From positions 1-33,061 of the forward strand of contig NZ_JAMQBK010000074.1 of assembly GCF_023701485.1 (NCBI RefSeq): a stretch of DNA of 33,061 nucleotides. The letters run 5' to 3'. Origin of the DNA: Aporhodopirellula aestuarii (lineage in GTDB: Bacteria > Planctomycetota > Planctomycetia > Pirellulales > Pirellulaceae). How positions within the stretch are numbered: position 1 is the stretch's first letter; the number at the start of each line of letters is the position of its first letter. Below, one piece after another: positions 25,695-33,061 of the stretch. The position numbers and the translations under genes were made by a program. Under the pieces are notes generated by a model, which was not told where the DNA came from, did not search any database, and was given only the letters and a program-made list of their open reading frames with translations.

Positions 25695-26138
25695 TTGAAT
25701 GAAGTTAGTCGTTTACAATCTCTTGGGCAAGTTTTAGCGTCAGAAACCGGGGAAGTCTTGCGAGACTTCATCCGTGGCCACGTCCGCGAGATGATCAGTG
25801 AAGTGATGGCTGCTGAAGTCATGCAGCTCTGTGGTCCTAAGCACGCACCGCACCAAGGTGATCATTATCGAGCCGGAACCAGTCCCGGCCGCCTTCTTTA
25901 CGAGGGCGAGCGAGAAGAGGTCGTTCGGCCTCGTGTACGTCGTAGGGACGACGATGGGGCCAGTCACGAATTCGAAGTGGCCACTTATCGAGTGGCGAAG
26001 GATCCCAGTCAGTGGCAGACGCAGATCATTCAGGCGATCGATCGAGGGCATCAGTCCGACCTCCAGGGAGTCAGCCGCTCGAAAATCGCGATCTGTCTGA
26101 AAAAAAGCACATTCTTGAGGCAGGTTTTGTCAGAATAG
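25695..26138 (+). pseudogene. Truncated IS256-family (mutator-type) transposase
   Basis: The frame encodes the N-terminal region of an IS256-family transposase: LRDFIRGHVREMISEVMAAE, VMQLCGPKHAPHQGDHYRAG, REEVVRPRVRRRD and a following LQGVSRSK segment. The catalytic DDE part, another roughly 250 residues, is missing; the last 17 residues before the stop at 26138 do not look like the family. A TTG at 25695 after GGGGAG is the best start. It is a decayed insertion sequence, bounded on its 5' side by the inverted repeats at 25606-25694. Confidence 0.8.
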
Positions 26139-26179
26139 CTGACTAACGAACATTACCACTTTTCTGCAAAACAATTTTC

Positions 26180-27892
26180 ATGAACCGGGTTCACCTAATC
26201 TGCGTGGTAGCTGCTGTTTTTGCGGGCCTCGTCTTCGAGACGATTACGTCGGCGCAGGTCACTCGCGAGCGAGACGTCATTTACTTGCGCACCGAGGGCG
26301 TTGCGATGACATTTGATGTTTTCAAGCCAGCGAATCCCAACGGCATTGGGATCATCAAGGTCGTTAGCGGCGGCTGGAAATCCAAATACGAAAAGGTCAC
26401 CGACGACTACGGGGTTCCGTATACCGATCATGGCTACACGGTCTTTGCCGTGATGCATGGATCGCAACCACGCTATCAAGTTCGTGACATCATGGGCTTC
26501 ATGCACCGTGCCGTAAGGTTCATTCGCACTCATGCGGATCGTTGGGATATCGATCCGGACCGCATGGGGGTAACTGGAGCGAGCGCCGGTGGGCATCTGA
26601 GTCTGATACTAGCAACCAAGGGCGGCCCAGGGGATCCAGACGCAAAAGATCCCATTGATCGCGCGAGTAGCGCCGTGCAAGCCGCAGGTGTGTTCTTTCC
26701 GCCGACCGACTATCTCAATTGGAGCGAACCGGGTGACGATTGCGTTGGCGTAGGAAAACAGGAGCGTTGGCAACCCGCATTCGGTGAGGAATCGAAGACT
26801 GCGGAAACAAGACAAATTCTCGGCCGTCACATGTCGTCGATCTACCACGTGAGTGAGACGACGCCTCCAGTTTCCATCATTCACGGTGATGCCGACCCGA
26901 TCGTGCCATTGTTTCAATCGACGAGTTTCAAAATGGTCGCCGAGGCGAAGGGCGTACCGATTGAACTGACCATTAAAAAAGGACTTCAGCACGGTTGGCC
27001 GAACAAGCAGGCGGATGAGGTCCGATTCGTCAAATGGTTTGACCAACACCTGCTCGCCGCGAGAGCTAACACCTATCGAATCGGCACGTGCGATTGGTCC
27101 ATCAAAATGCAGGTCTCGGAAGAGTCATTCGAGTTCGCGAAAGCGAATGGCCTTGATGGAATCCAGTATTCATTCGATGCCAAAGGGAACGGGCTTGATC
27201 TGCGGACTCGCGAGAACCGTGACAAGGTCCGTGCGATCGTGAAAGAAACAGGTGTCGCGATCTCTTCATTGGGAATCGGCCTATTGAACCGAGTTCCCCT
27301 CGCCACAACCGACGAAGCCGATCGACTCGTCGCCGATTGTCTGGAAGCGATGGTCATGCTGAAAGAGGAAGCGGCCGATCTAGAGGATCGCGAACTGGCT
27401 GAGAAAGTTTCTCCCAAGATTGTTCTTTTGGCTTTCTTTGGCAAAGCCGACCTCAACGGCGATGAAGAGCGGATGAATACGGTCATTCGAAAACTGAAAC
27501 GCTTTGCGCCGATCGCCGAGAAACATGGATTTATTCTTGGGATCGAGTCCTTGCTCAGCGAAGCCGATCACCGACGCATCATGGAAGGCGTTGGTTCACC
27601 GGCAGTCAAGGTTTATTACGACACTGCGAACTCTGCCCGCATGGGATACGACATTTACCGCGAGATCGAGAGCCTTGGGACCGAAAATATTTGTGAAGTT
27701 CACATCAAGCAAGATGCCGCACTTCTCGGGCAGGGCGACATCGACTTCCCGAGGATCAGGCTTCTCTTGGACTCGATGGGTTACAACGGATGGTTGATCA
27801 TCGAGGGATCGAAACCCAAAGGGATGAGCCACGCCGATGCGACCAAAGCGAACACCAAGTTCGCGCGAGACTGTTTCAACGCTTCCCCGTAA
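26180..27892 (+). CDS. Alpha/beta hydrolase fused to a sugar isomerase-like TIM barrel, exported
   Basis: A 570-residue exported protein with two enzyme-like domains. A signal peptide covers residues 1 to about 26. Residues about 27-290 are an alpha/beta hydrolase of the prolyl oligopeptidase/acylaminoacyl-peptidase-like group, with the nucleophile motif GASAGGHLSL (serine near 134), the acid region HGDADPIVP and the histidine in LQHGWP. From about residue 299 an AP-endonuclease-2/xylose isomerase-like TIM barrel begins (YRIGTCDWSIK), with HGFILGIESLL, VKVYYDTANSARMGYD, CEVHIKQD and GWLIIEGSK, including candidate metal ligands Glu, Asp, His and Glu. Both domains are of kinds common in planctomycete carbohydrate metabolism; the covalent join is unusual. 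No substrate can be assigned. Confidence 0.88.
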   Translation: MNRVHLICVVAAVFAGLVFETITSAQVTRERDVIYLRTEGVAMTFDVFKPANPNGIGIIKVVSGGWKSKYEKVTDDYGVPYTDHGYTVFAVMHGSQPRYQVRDIMGFMHRAVRFIRTHADRWDIDPDRMGVTGASAGGHLSLILATKGGPGDPDAKDPIDRASSAVQAAGVFFPPTDYLNWSEPGDDCVGVGKQERWQPAFGEESKTAETRQILGRHMSSIYHVSETTPPVSIIHGDADPIVPLFQSTSFKMVAEAKGVPIELTIKKGLQHGWPNKQADEVRFVKWFDQHLLAARANTYRIGTCDWSIKMQVSEESFEFAKANGLDGIQYSFDAKGNGLDLRTRENRDKVRAIVKETGVAISSLGIGLLNRVPLATTDEADRLVADCLEAMVMLKEEAADLEDRELAEKVSPKIVLLAFFGKADLNGDEERMNTVIRKLKRFAPIAEKHGFILGIESLLSEADHRRIMEGVGSPAVKVYYDTANSARMGYDIYREIESLGTENICEVHIKQDAALLGQGDIDFPRIRLLLDSMGYNGWLIIEGSKPKGMSHADATKANTKFARDCFNASP

Positions 27893-28541
27893 CCTGCGTC
27901 ACGAGGTTCCGGGCACTCCAACACGCAGTGTCCCCGTTGACCGGTCACGGCTTAGGTACGACACGTCAACGCTTACCAAAACAATGTCCGTTTGTCGCGG
28001 ATCGCTCCGTCGATCCAACGTATTATCCCGCACCGATCCACGACAATCAGTCATCGCCCGTTTATTTGTTCTCCCCTATTCGACTGAGGAATCCCGACGG
28101 TGAGAGTTTTTAATACTGGCCGAAGACCGAGTAACCGAAGGCCCAGTTTGGAGGCAAAACCTACGGTCCTGATGTCGAGCTTGATTCTTTCGGATTTCAT
28201 GGACAGCGAATCTCAGGAAGCGAGCCCTTTTTCGTTCATCTTACGTCTCACTTGAGGCCTGAATCGTACGACTGGCTGTTCTTGGCCTAGTTGCCATCAG
28301 GGCTGCGAGTAAACAGGTTGATACGAGAATCGTCCCATCGGACGAACTGAATCTCTCAAACTCCCTTCCAATACGATCGGTGGGTCTTGGTGTCCTGGCG
28401 TGGTCGCGGGTTACTGCCTCTGTAGAGACAATCGAATTAGTGAACCAACAACGACGCAATCAAGAACCAGATGGACGCGGTGCAGCAAGGTTTTGCTGGA
28501 ACCTTGCATGAATCCCGATTTGCAAGGAACGTTGAAGCGAA
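27893..28541. other. Gene-poor spacer between convergent genes
   Basis: No gene, RNA or strong hairpin was recognised. Short frames on both strands show no family motifs. The flanking genes converge on this stretch. Confidence 0.5.
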
Positions 28542-29873
28542 CTACGAATCGGCATCAATGTCGTGAAGCTTGTAAATCAATGCACGTCGGCTGATGCCGA
28601 GCTTCTTCGCCGCTTGTGTTCGATTTTCGTCGCATTCTTCGAGTGTTGCGAGAATCGTTGCTCTTTCGACTTGTGACAAACGCCCGGTGTCGGATACTTC
28701 GACCGTTGCATCGGTAGCAATGTGTGCGGGGAGGTGTTCCGGTAAAATGACATCGCCTTGGCATAGCAAGCAGGCACGCTGAATTGCGTTTCGCAGCTCA
28801 CGAACGTTGCCTGTCCATGAGTGAGTGAGAATCGCTTGGGATGCCTGCGGTGACATGCGTACTTGCCGATTGGCGAACTGACTCGCGAAGTGTCTTGCCA
28901 GCGGAATGATGTCCTCGCGACGATCGGCAAGTGGCGGGACGATCAACTCGACGACGCTCATTCGGTAAAAAAGGTCTTCCCGAAAGCGGCCCTCTTTGAT
29001 TTCGTCCATCAGATTGCGATTGGTGGCGGCCACGAGTCGCGTATCGACATTGACGTGCCGATCAGAACCGACTGGTGTGACTTGATTGGTTTCCAAAGCA
29101 CGCAACAGCTTTGGTTGCATCTCCAGCGGCATCTCACCGATCTCATCCAGGAACAGACTGCCGCCGCTGGCAGTCCGAAACAAGCCTTTTCTATCTTCCG
29201 ACGCGCCGGTAAATGCACCCTTCACGTGTCCGAACAGTTCACTTTCAATGAGCGTTGCCGAGAGTCCTGCGCAGTTCGTGGTTACGATCGGATGCGATGC
29301 ACGGGGGCTCCATTGGTGAATCAATTGTGCAATCAACTCTTTCCCCGCCCCGCTTGGGCCTTGAATCAAGATCGGAGCCTCTGACGGTGCGACGACGGCG
29401 ACGGTCTCGATCAATTGACGCATCGCGCGGCTCTTGAAGATGAATTCTGCAGGCAGATCGGGCAACGCAATCTTGTTTTCCGCGTCATCTGACGTTGGGA
29501 TGGCTAACGCATCGTAGACGGCAACCTTCAGTTCTTCGAGGTCGATCGGCTTTGATAGGTAATCGTCTGCACCACTTTTAACCGCCGCAACTGCTTGCCG
29601 CACATCTGCGTACGCGGTGATGAGTACGACAGGAACGGTCGGCAATCGTTCCCGAATTTTGGGCAGTGCGTCGATACCACTCATCTTTGGCAGACGCACG
29701 TCCAGCAAGATCATGTCGGGGGCATGTTGAGCGAGCAAATCGAGCATCGCTTCGGCAGATTCCGCTTCGATGATTGTGAAGCCAAAGGTAGCGAAAAAAC
29801 CACCGAGCAGCTTTCGCTGTGACGGCTCGTCATCGACGATCATCAGGGTCGGCTTGGTGGGTTTGGTTTTCAC
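28542..29873 (-). CDS. NtrC-family sigma-54-dependent response regulator
   Basis: A 443-residue transcription activator in the cytoplasm. The receiver domain (1 to about 120) has the acidic pair in MIVDDEP, the phospho-acceptor Asp58 in [13 protein letters not shown], and the conserved Thr and Lys in LITAYAD and LSKPIDLEE. The AAA+ domain has Walker [13 protein letters not shown], the sigma-54-contacting GAFTGA loop, and Walker B-type [14 protein letters not shown]. The C-terminal Fis-type helix-turn-helix is [19 protein letters not shown]. It lies 48 bases downstream of a histidine kinase on the same strand, so the two form an operon with the kinase first. Target promoters need a -24/-12 sequence; none was identified convincingly in the window. 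Confidence 0.95.
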   Translation of the reverse strand: MKTKPTKPTLMIVDDEPSQRKLLGGFFATFGFTIIEAESAEAMLDLLAQHAPDMILLDVRLPKMSGIDALPKIRERLPTVPVVLITAYADVRQAVAAVKSGADDYLSKPIDLEELKVAVYDALAIPTSDDAENKIALPDLPAEFIFKSRAMRQLIETVAVVAPSEAPILIQGPSGAGKELIAQLIHQWSPRASHPIVTTNCAGLSATLIESELFGHVKGAFTGASEDRKGLFRTASGGSLFLDEIGEMPLEMQPKLLRALETNQVTPVGSDRHVNVDTRLVAATNRNLMDEIKEGRFREDLFYRMSVVELIVPPLADRREDIIPLARHFASQFANRQVRMSPQASQAILTHSWTGNVRELRNAIQRACLLCQGDVILPEHLPAHIATDATVEVSDTGRLSQVERATILATLEECDENRTQAAKKLGISRRALIYKLHDIDADS

Positions 29874-29921
29874 GATGTGAGCTTGGACTACTTGAAGAGA
29901 AGGTGAAGGCTTACGCCACAG

Positions 29922-31238
29922 TTAACTAACATCACGATGGATTCCGTCTATCGAAAAGACACTTCCGGATGGACTGCCGGGCTGGTAACCGACTTCCCAG
30001 CCGTGTGCGATAGCGATGCGCCGAACAATCGACAGACCTAAGCCTGTTCCACCGATCCGCCGGGTAACATAAGGCTCAAACAGCGAGTCAACGATTTCTT
30101 CCGGCACGCCAGGACCTTGGTCGGCAATCTCTAAACGCAGGGGCCCGCGACGACCCTCGCACATCGAGATTGTAATCGAGCTGTCCCGTGGCGCCAGGGC
30201 GATGGCGTTTTGAAGCAGATTGAACAGCACTTGCCGTAGCTGGTCACGATCAGCTTGTATCGCAGGTGGCTGATTGAGTCGAATCGTCTCCAGCTTCAGC
30301 CCGCCTGCATCCAGGTCCGACTGCAGTAGTGTTCGCAGTTCTTGGACCAAGTCCTCGACAACCACTGGTTCAATGTTTATTTCTGCCTGCCTGGCGAACG
30401 CCAGGAACTGATTGATGCGCGCGGTTACTCGGTCGCATTCTTCCAATATTGCCTCGGCTTGCTCCTGTTGGTCATCACTTGGTAAACCTGCTTTGACCAG
30501 TCGTTGTGTCCAGCCACGAATGAGGCCCAACGGGTTGCGAGTTTCGTGCGCCAGCCCAGCCGCTGCTTGTCCCAATTCACGAAGGTGTCTTGTTTCCGCC
30601 TGTAGGACGCGGGTCGTCCCTTCCGACTGCGCTAGTCTCACCGTGAATTGCCAAACCGCGCCCGCAGCAAGTAGCACGAGGGTTCCCAATGCAAAAATCA
30701 GTACTCGGTTCCGTGCCTCGCGATAGACCTGGGCCATCATGGTGGTGCGATCGAGCACGACAATGGCATGGAAATCAACGGACGCTGGCGCGTCTCTGAA
30801 CTCCCCCGTACCTCCATGTACCGGAGGATTATTGCGCATCGAAAAGCTACTGACGACGACAAGCGTATCATCGCGAACATGTTCGCCAACGGGCAGAGCC
30901 ACGTCGACTTTCGTTTCTTCTCCAGCAAAGTAGACGCGGTCATTGCCATCCTTCAATACGACCGCGATCGCAACCACATTTTTGGACCTGGCAAGAACCT
31001 CCAAAGTCTCTGGTAATTGCTGCTGAACAAAGGGGCTGAACCACCTATGAGATTGAACGCCGCTGCTAACGGCACTAGACAAAGATTCGGCTTGCGACGA
31101 GAGCGAATCATGGATCAACGCGCATTGGTGGACATGTTCAGTTCGCTGCCACACGGCAAACAAAATCCATAGGAGGAAAAGAACGGTGACTCCAACGGTC
31201 CTCTGTTTCGGCATGCGATTGAGTCTCGGTTCCTGCAT
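29922..31238 (-). CDS. Membrane sensor histidine kinase
   Basis: A 438-residue sensor paired with the regulator at 28542-29873. A first membrane helix (about 11-28, VGVTVLFLLWILFAVW) and a second (about 185-207, LIFALGTLVLLAAGAVW) enclose a periplasmic sensor of about 150 residues. The HisKA box is GLAHETRNPLGLIRGWTQRL (phospho-acceptor His), followed by the HATPase_c N-box LFNLLQNAIALAP, G1 IADQGPGVPE and G2 GGTGLGLSIVRRI. The overall layout resembles ZraS/NtrB-type kinases that partner NtrC-type regulators. The signal sensed is unknown; the divergent cysteine-rich secreted protein hints at metal or envelope stress, which is inference. Confidence 0.93.
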   Translation of the reverse strand: MQEPRLNRMPKQRTVGVTVLFLLWILFAVWQRTEHVHQCALIHDSLSSQAESLSSAVSSGVQSHRWFSPFVQQQLPETLEVLARSKNVVAIAVVLKDGNDRVYFAGEETKVDVALPVGEHVRDDTLVVVSSFSMRNNPPVHGGTGEFRDAPASVDFHAIVVLDRTTMMAQVYREARNRVLIFALGTLVLLAAGAVWQFTVRLAQSEGTTRVLQAETRHLRELGQAAAGLAHETRNPLGLIRGWTQRLVKAGLPSDDQQEQAEAILEECDRVTARINQFLAFARQAEINIEPVVVEDLVQELRTLLQSDLDAGGLKLETIRLNQPPAIQADRDQLRQVLFNLLQNAIALAPRDSSITISMCEGRRGPLRLEIADQGPGVPEEIVDSLFEPYVTRRIGGTGLGLSIVRRIAIAHGWEVGYQPGSPSGSVFSIDGIHRDVS

Positions 31239-31368
31239 CGTTTCACTTGCTAGCGGTTGATCGCTGAGTCATCACTAGCTTCCTCGCCTCCGAGTGTCGC
31301 CACCCGTCGGCCACCTACATTCTGACCTCGGAATCCAAACAGTCGTCCGTTGCCTCGATTCGCGGGAC

Positions 31369-31408
31369 CTAGCTGGACAACGCCACTTTTCACGTAGCTC
31401 GGTCTCGA
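31369..31408. repeat. Dispersed repeat, solo half-copy
   Basis: These 40 bases match the complement of 18491-18530 with three differences in the first 38 positions, including the CGCCACTT block and the GTAGCTCGGTCTC block. Only one end of the composite element is present here. It overlaps the frame of the DUF2202-like remnant and supplies its apparent C-terminal residues. Confidence 0.8.
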
Positions 31409-31595
31409 GAGGCTCCGCTATGTGAATGTCGAACGCTACTTGAGTTTGAAAGTCGGCATTGTAACTCAGACCCTGCTGCAAGATCTGTGACGCGAACGCC
31501 CGCAAGTGGTTTTGGGAGCCCCGCATCAAGTGCTCCAGCACCTGTCGATCTTCACAAGCAAAGGAAATGCCGTGTCCTGTCTCGCAAGCCAGCAA
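31409..31595 (-). pseudogene. Fragment of a DUF2202-like gene
   Basis: The minus strand encodes CEDRQVLEHLMRGSQNHLRA followed by FASQILQQGL, matching the C-terminal RGSxNHLRAF signature of DUF2202 (ferritin-like) proteins. The upstream, larger part of the domain is not visible in any frame, and the downstream frame runs into the repeat at 31369-31408. This is therefore a decayed fragment. Confidence 0.55.
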
Positions 31596-31970
31596 TCGAG
31601 CGTTGCAAGGAAAAATTCAGCCAAACCCAACGATTCGGCCAAAGCTCCGTGGGGAATGAGCGTCGGCATGACGGCGTGACGGGCCGCTCGCTATCTTGAT
31701 CCTGCAACTCTTGCACACGCCACCCATCTTAGCGCTGCAAATATTGCGCGCTCCCGGTGGAAGCATTTCTCGACAGCCGGGACGCTGAGCAAATTAACGA
31801 AATCAAAATTATCGGCGAGACTTGGAAACTACGTTGATTTGGGATCGGCGACGCAGAACCGGAACCGAATTTTGCCGAGTTGAGACGCATCGGCACGGCC
31901 ATTGCGAAAGGGCTTGGCAGAATCAACTCACACTGGCTCCGTATCGGGCCAACGCACAAAGGAAAGACTT

Positions 31971-32954
31971 ATGAAGAAATTCGTTTTACTTGCAATTATG
32001 TTTGCCGCCGTCGCTGTACTCGGGACGGCGTTGGCAGGCGCCGCCAACGATGATTCGTCATCGTCGGAAAACTCAGCAGCAAAATCAACCAAGCAATGCT
32101 GCCAATATAAATCTGCGGACGAGGATGCGAGTGTTGCAGAATCGCCGAAACCTGCGTGTTGCTTTGAGGCCAAGACGCAAGCAAATTTGGCCGCGAAAAC
32201 AGAGGGATGCAGCAGCGAATCTTGCAAGGCTGGGAAACAAGGGGCGGGAAAACAAGCGGCGGGCACATACAAACACTGTGCTCGTGACACCGCAGCAGGA
32301 ACTAGCAACGAGAGTTTGTGCCCGGCCGGAAAGGCCGGTCAATGTGCGGGCAAGTGTGTTTCCGACAACGAGGAAACAACAGTGGTATCGACGGTGGCCG
32401 ACGTCCAACCATGTGGTAACTGCAAAGGAGCCTGCAAGGAGGAATGCAGCAGTTGCGCTGAAGCTCGAATAGAGGCTGCCGCAACCGAGCAATCCATTTC
32501 GACCACCGCCAAGGAAAGTGGATCAGGTATGGGGCATGGTCGCGCGGGCGATTCACAACACGCGAAAGACCATCAGGACTTCTTCTACTTGATCGAGCAT
32601 CGGGACGACATTCGCCGCACGGTGAAGAATCTTCCTAACGGCGTCGAGACGCTGACAGAGTCAGACGTGGAGGATGTTGCGAGCATGATCCAAATGCATG
32701 TTGAAGCAATGTACGATCGGATGGAAAATGCGAATCCGATTCGAATGCGAGACCCCATTTTCCGCGAAGTCTTCGCCAACGCAAAGAAGATCCAATTGGA
32801 TATCGAGCACACCGATCTTGGCGTTCGCGTGAAAGAAACTTCCAGCGACCCCTATGCTGTTAAGCTGGTCCAGGAGCACGCGAAAGTTGTCTCGCTTTGG
32901 ATCAAGAATGGCTACTCGGAGTTGCCAAAGAACCACCCCGCACCAAATCACTAA
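31971..32954 (+). CDS. Secreted cysteine-rich protein with a duplicated C-terminal domain
   Basis: A 327-residue exported protein; no named family recognised with confidence. A signal peptide covers about residues 1-25 (MKKFVLLAIMFAAVAVLGTA, then LAGAA). Residues 43-162 contain 15 cysteines in a Lys/Ala/Ser-rich, low-complexity stretch with CC pairs (43-44, 63-64) and CxxC-like spacings (CGNCKGACKEECSSC), suggestive of metal binding. Residues about 201-315 form an acidic helical region built of two imperfect repeats (209-255 and 272-316), each with a GV...(T/K)ES or ETS..D...V..I/V..H pattern and aligned histidines. ATG 31971 is preferred over 31902 because AAAGGAAAG lies just upstream. It is divergent from the histidine kinase gene, so it may be a target of that system. 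Confidence 0.75.
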   Translation: MKKFVLLAIMFAAVAVLGTALAGAANDDSSSSENSAAKSTKQCCQYKSADEDASVAESPKPACCFEAKTQANLAAKTEGCSSESCKAGKQGAGKQAAGTYKHCARDTAAGTSNESLCPAGKAGQCAGKCVSDNEETTVVSTVADVQPCGNCKGACKEECSSCAEARIEAAATEQSISTTAKESGSGMGHGRAGDSQHAKDHQDFFYLIEHRDDIRRTVKNLPNGVETLTESDVEDVASMIQMHVEAMYDRMENANPIRMRDPIFREVFANAKKIQLDIEHTDLGVRVKETSSDPYAVKLVQEHAKVVSLWIKNGYSELPKNHPAPNH

Positions 32955-33061
32955 GCACGTAGGCTGGAGTTTTTCGGTATATCGGTCGTTTGATGCTAAC
33001 CATGGTTGCTACGTTCAACCAAGGCTATCACCGGACTGCCGAGAATTCGTTCTGGACAAGA

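Larger units (their letters stand above)
31239..31970. other. Divergent spacer with remnant gene and repeat
   Basis: Between the kinase and the divergent cysteine-rich protein gene lie a DUF2202-like remnant (31409-31595, minus) and a dispersed repeat (31369-31408). From about 31600 to 31970 no gene is supported, although a short plus-strand stretch near 31860-31960 reads protein-like (AEPEPNFAELRRIGTAIAKG) without a start. The promoters for both divergent genes must lie here. Confidence 0.5.

Overview
The window reads as chromosomal DNA of a planctomycete of the Rhodopirellula/Pirellulaceae type. This is inferred from family content and style: a sulfatase remnant next to a DUF1080 protein, DUF547 and DUF3179 proteins, a CehA/McbA-type metallohydrolase, YHS repeats, VF530, loosely packed genes, long gene-poor spacers and dispersed GC-rich palindromes. 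No rRNA, tRNA, CRISPR array or intact mobile element was seen.

Layout. 1-3726 (+): a TVP38/TMEM64 membrane protein, a mercuric-reductase-like flavoprotein and an NADP-type glutamate dehydrogenase, possibly one operon. 3777-4560: decayed sequence. 4561-5424 (-): DUF547 protein. 5625-10838 (+): a stop-interrupted small lipoprotein, then the most coherent system of the window, an arsenosugar-type cluster: an ArsM-like methyltransferase, the radical SAM protein ArsS, a PiT-family transporter overlapping arsS by 4 bases, and a single protein fusing the two glycosyltransferase-like families that normally accompany ArsS. 10877-11878 (-): DUF3179 protein. 12020-13361 (+): another small lipoprotein and a secreted triple-YHS protein. 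14134-18260 (+): CehA/McbA metallohydrolase and a class-C beta-lactamase-like serine hydrolase. 19253-22345 (+): an autotransporter with five nearly identical 192-bp repeats. 23063-23401 (+): VF530-type DNA-binding protein. 23.5-26.1 kb: a gene graveyard with a broken sulfatase, a DUF1080 gene joined in frame to a probable sulfatase tail, and an IS256-type transposase remnant. 26180-27892 (+): an alpha/beta-hydrolase joined to a sugar isomerase-like TIM barrel. 28542-31238 (-): a sigma-54 response regulator and its histidine kinase. 31971-32954 (+): a secreted cysteine-rich protein divergent from them.

How the genes may work together. By family knowledge, the 6-10.8 kb block would methylate arsenic (ArsM), add an adenosyl-derived sugar moiety (ArsS) and process or glycosylate the product (transferase fusion), with the PiT protein moving phosphate or arsenate. 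No arsR, arsB/acr3 or arsC is present, so the block looks biosynthetic rather than a standard resistance operon. The two-component system beside a 15-cysteine secreted protein resembles an envelope metal-stress module; that link is inference. Two palindromic repeat families are scattered through the spacers. One is nested in the other at 18257-18530, and a copy lies in a broken DUF2202-like gene.
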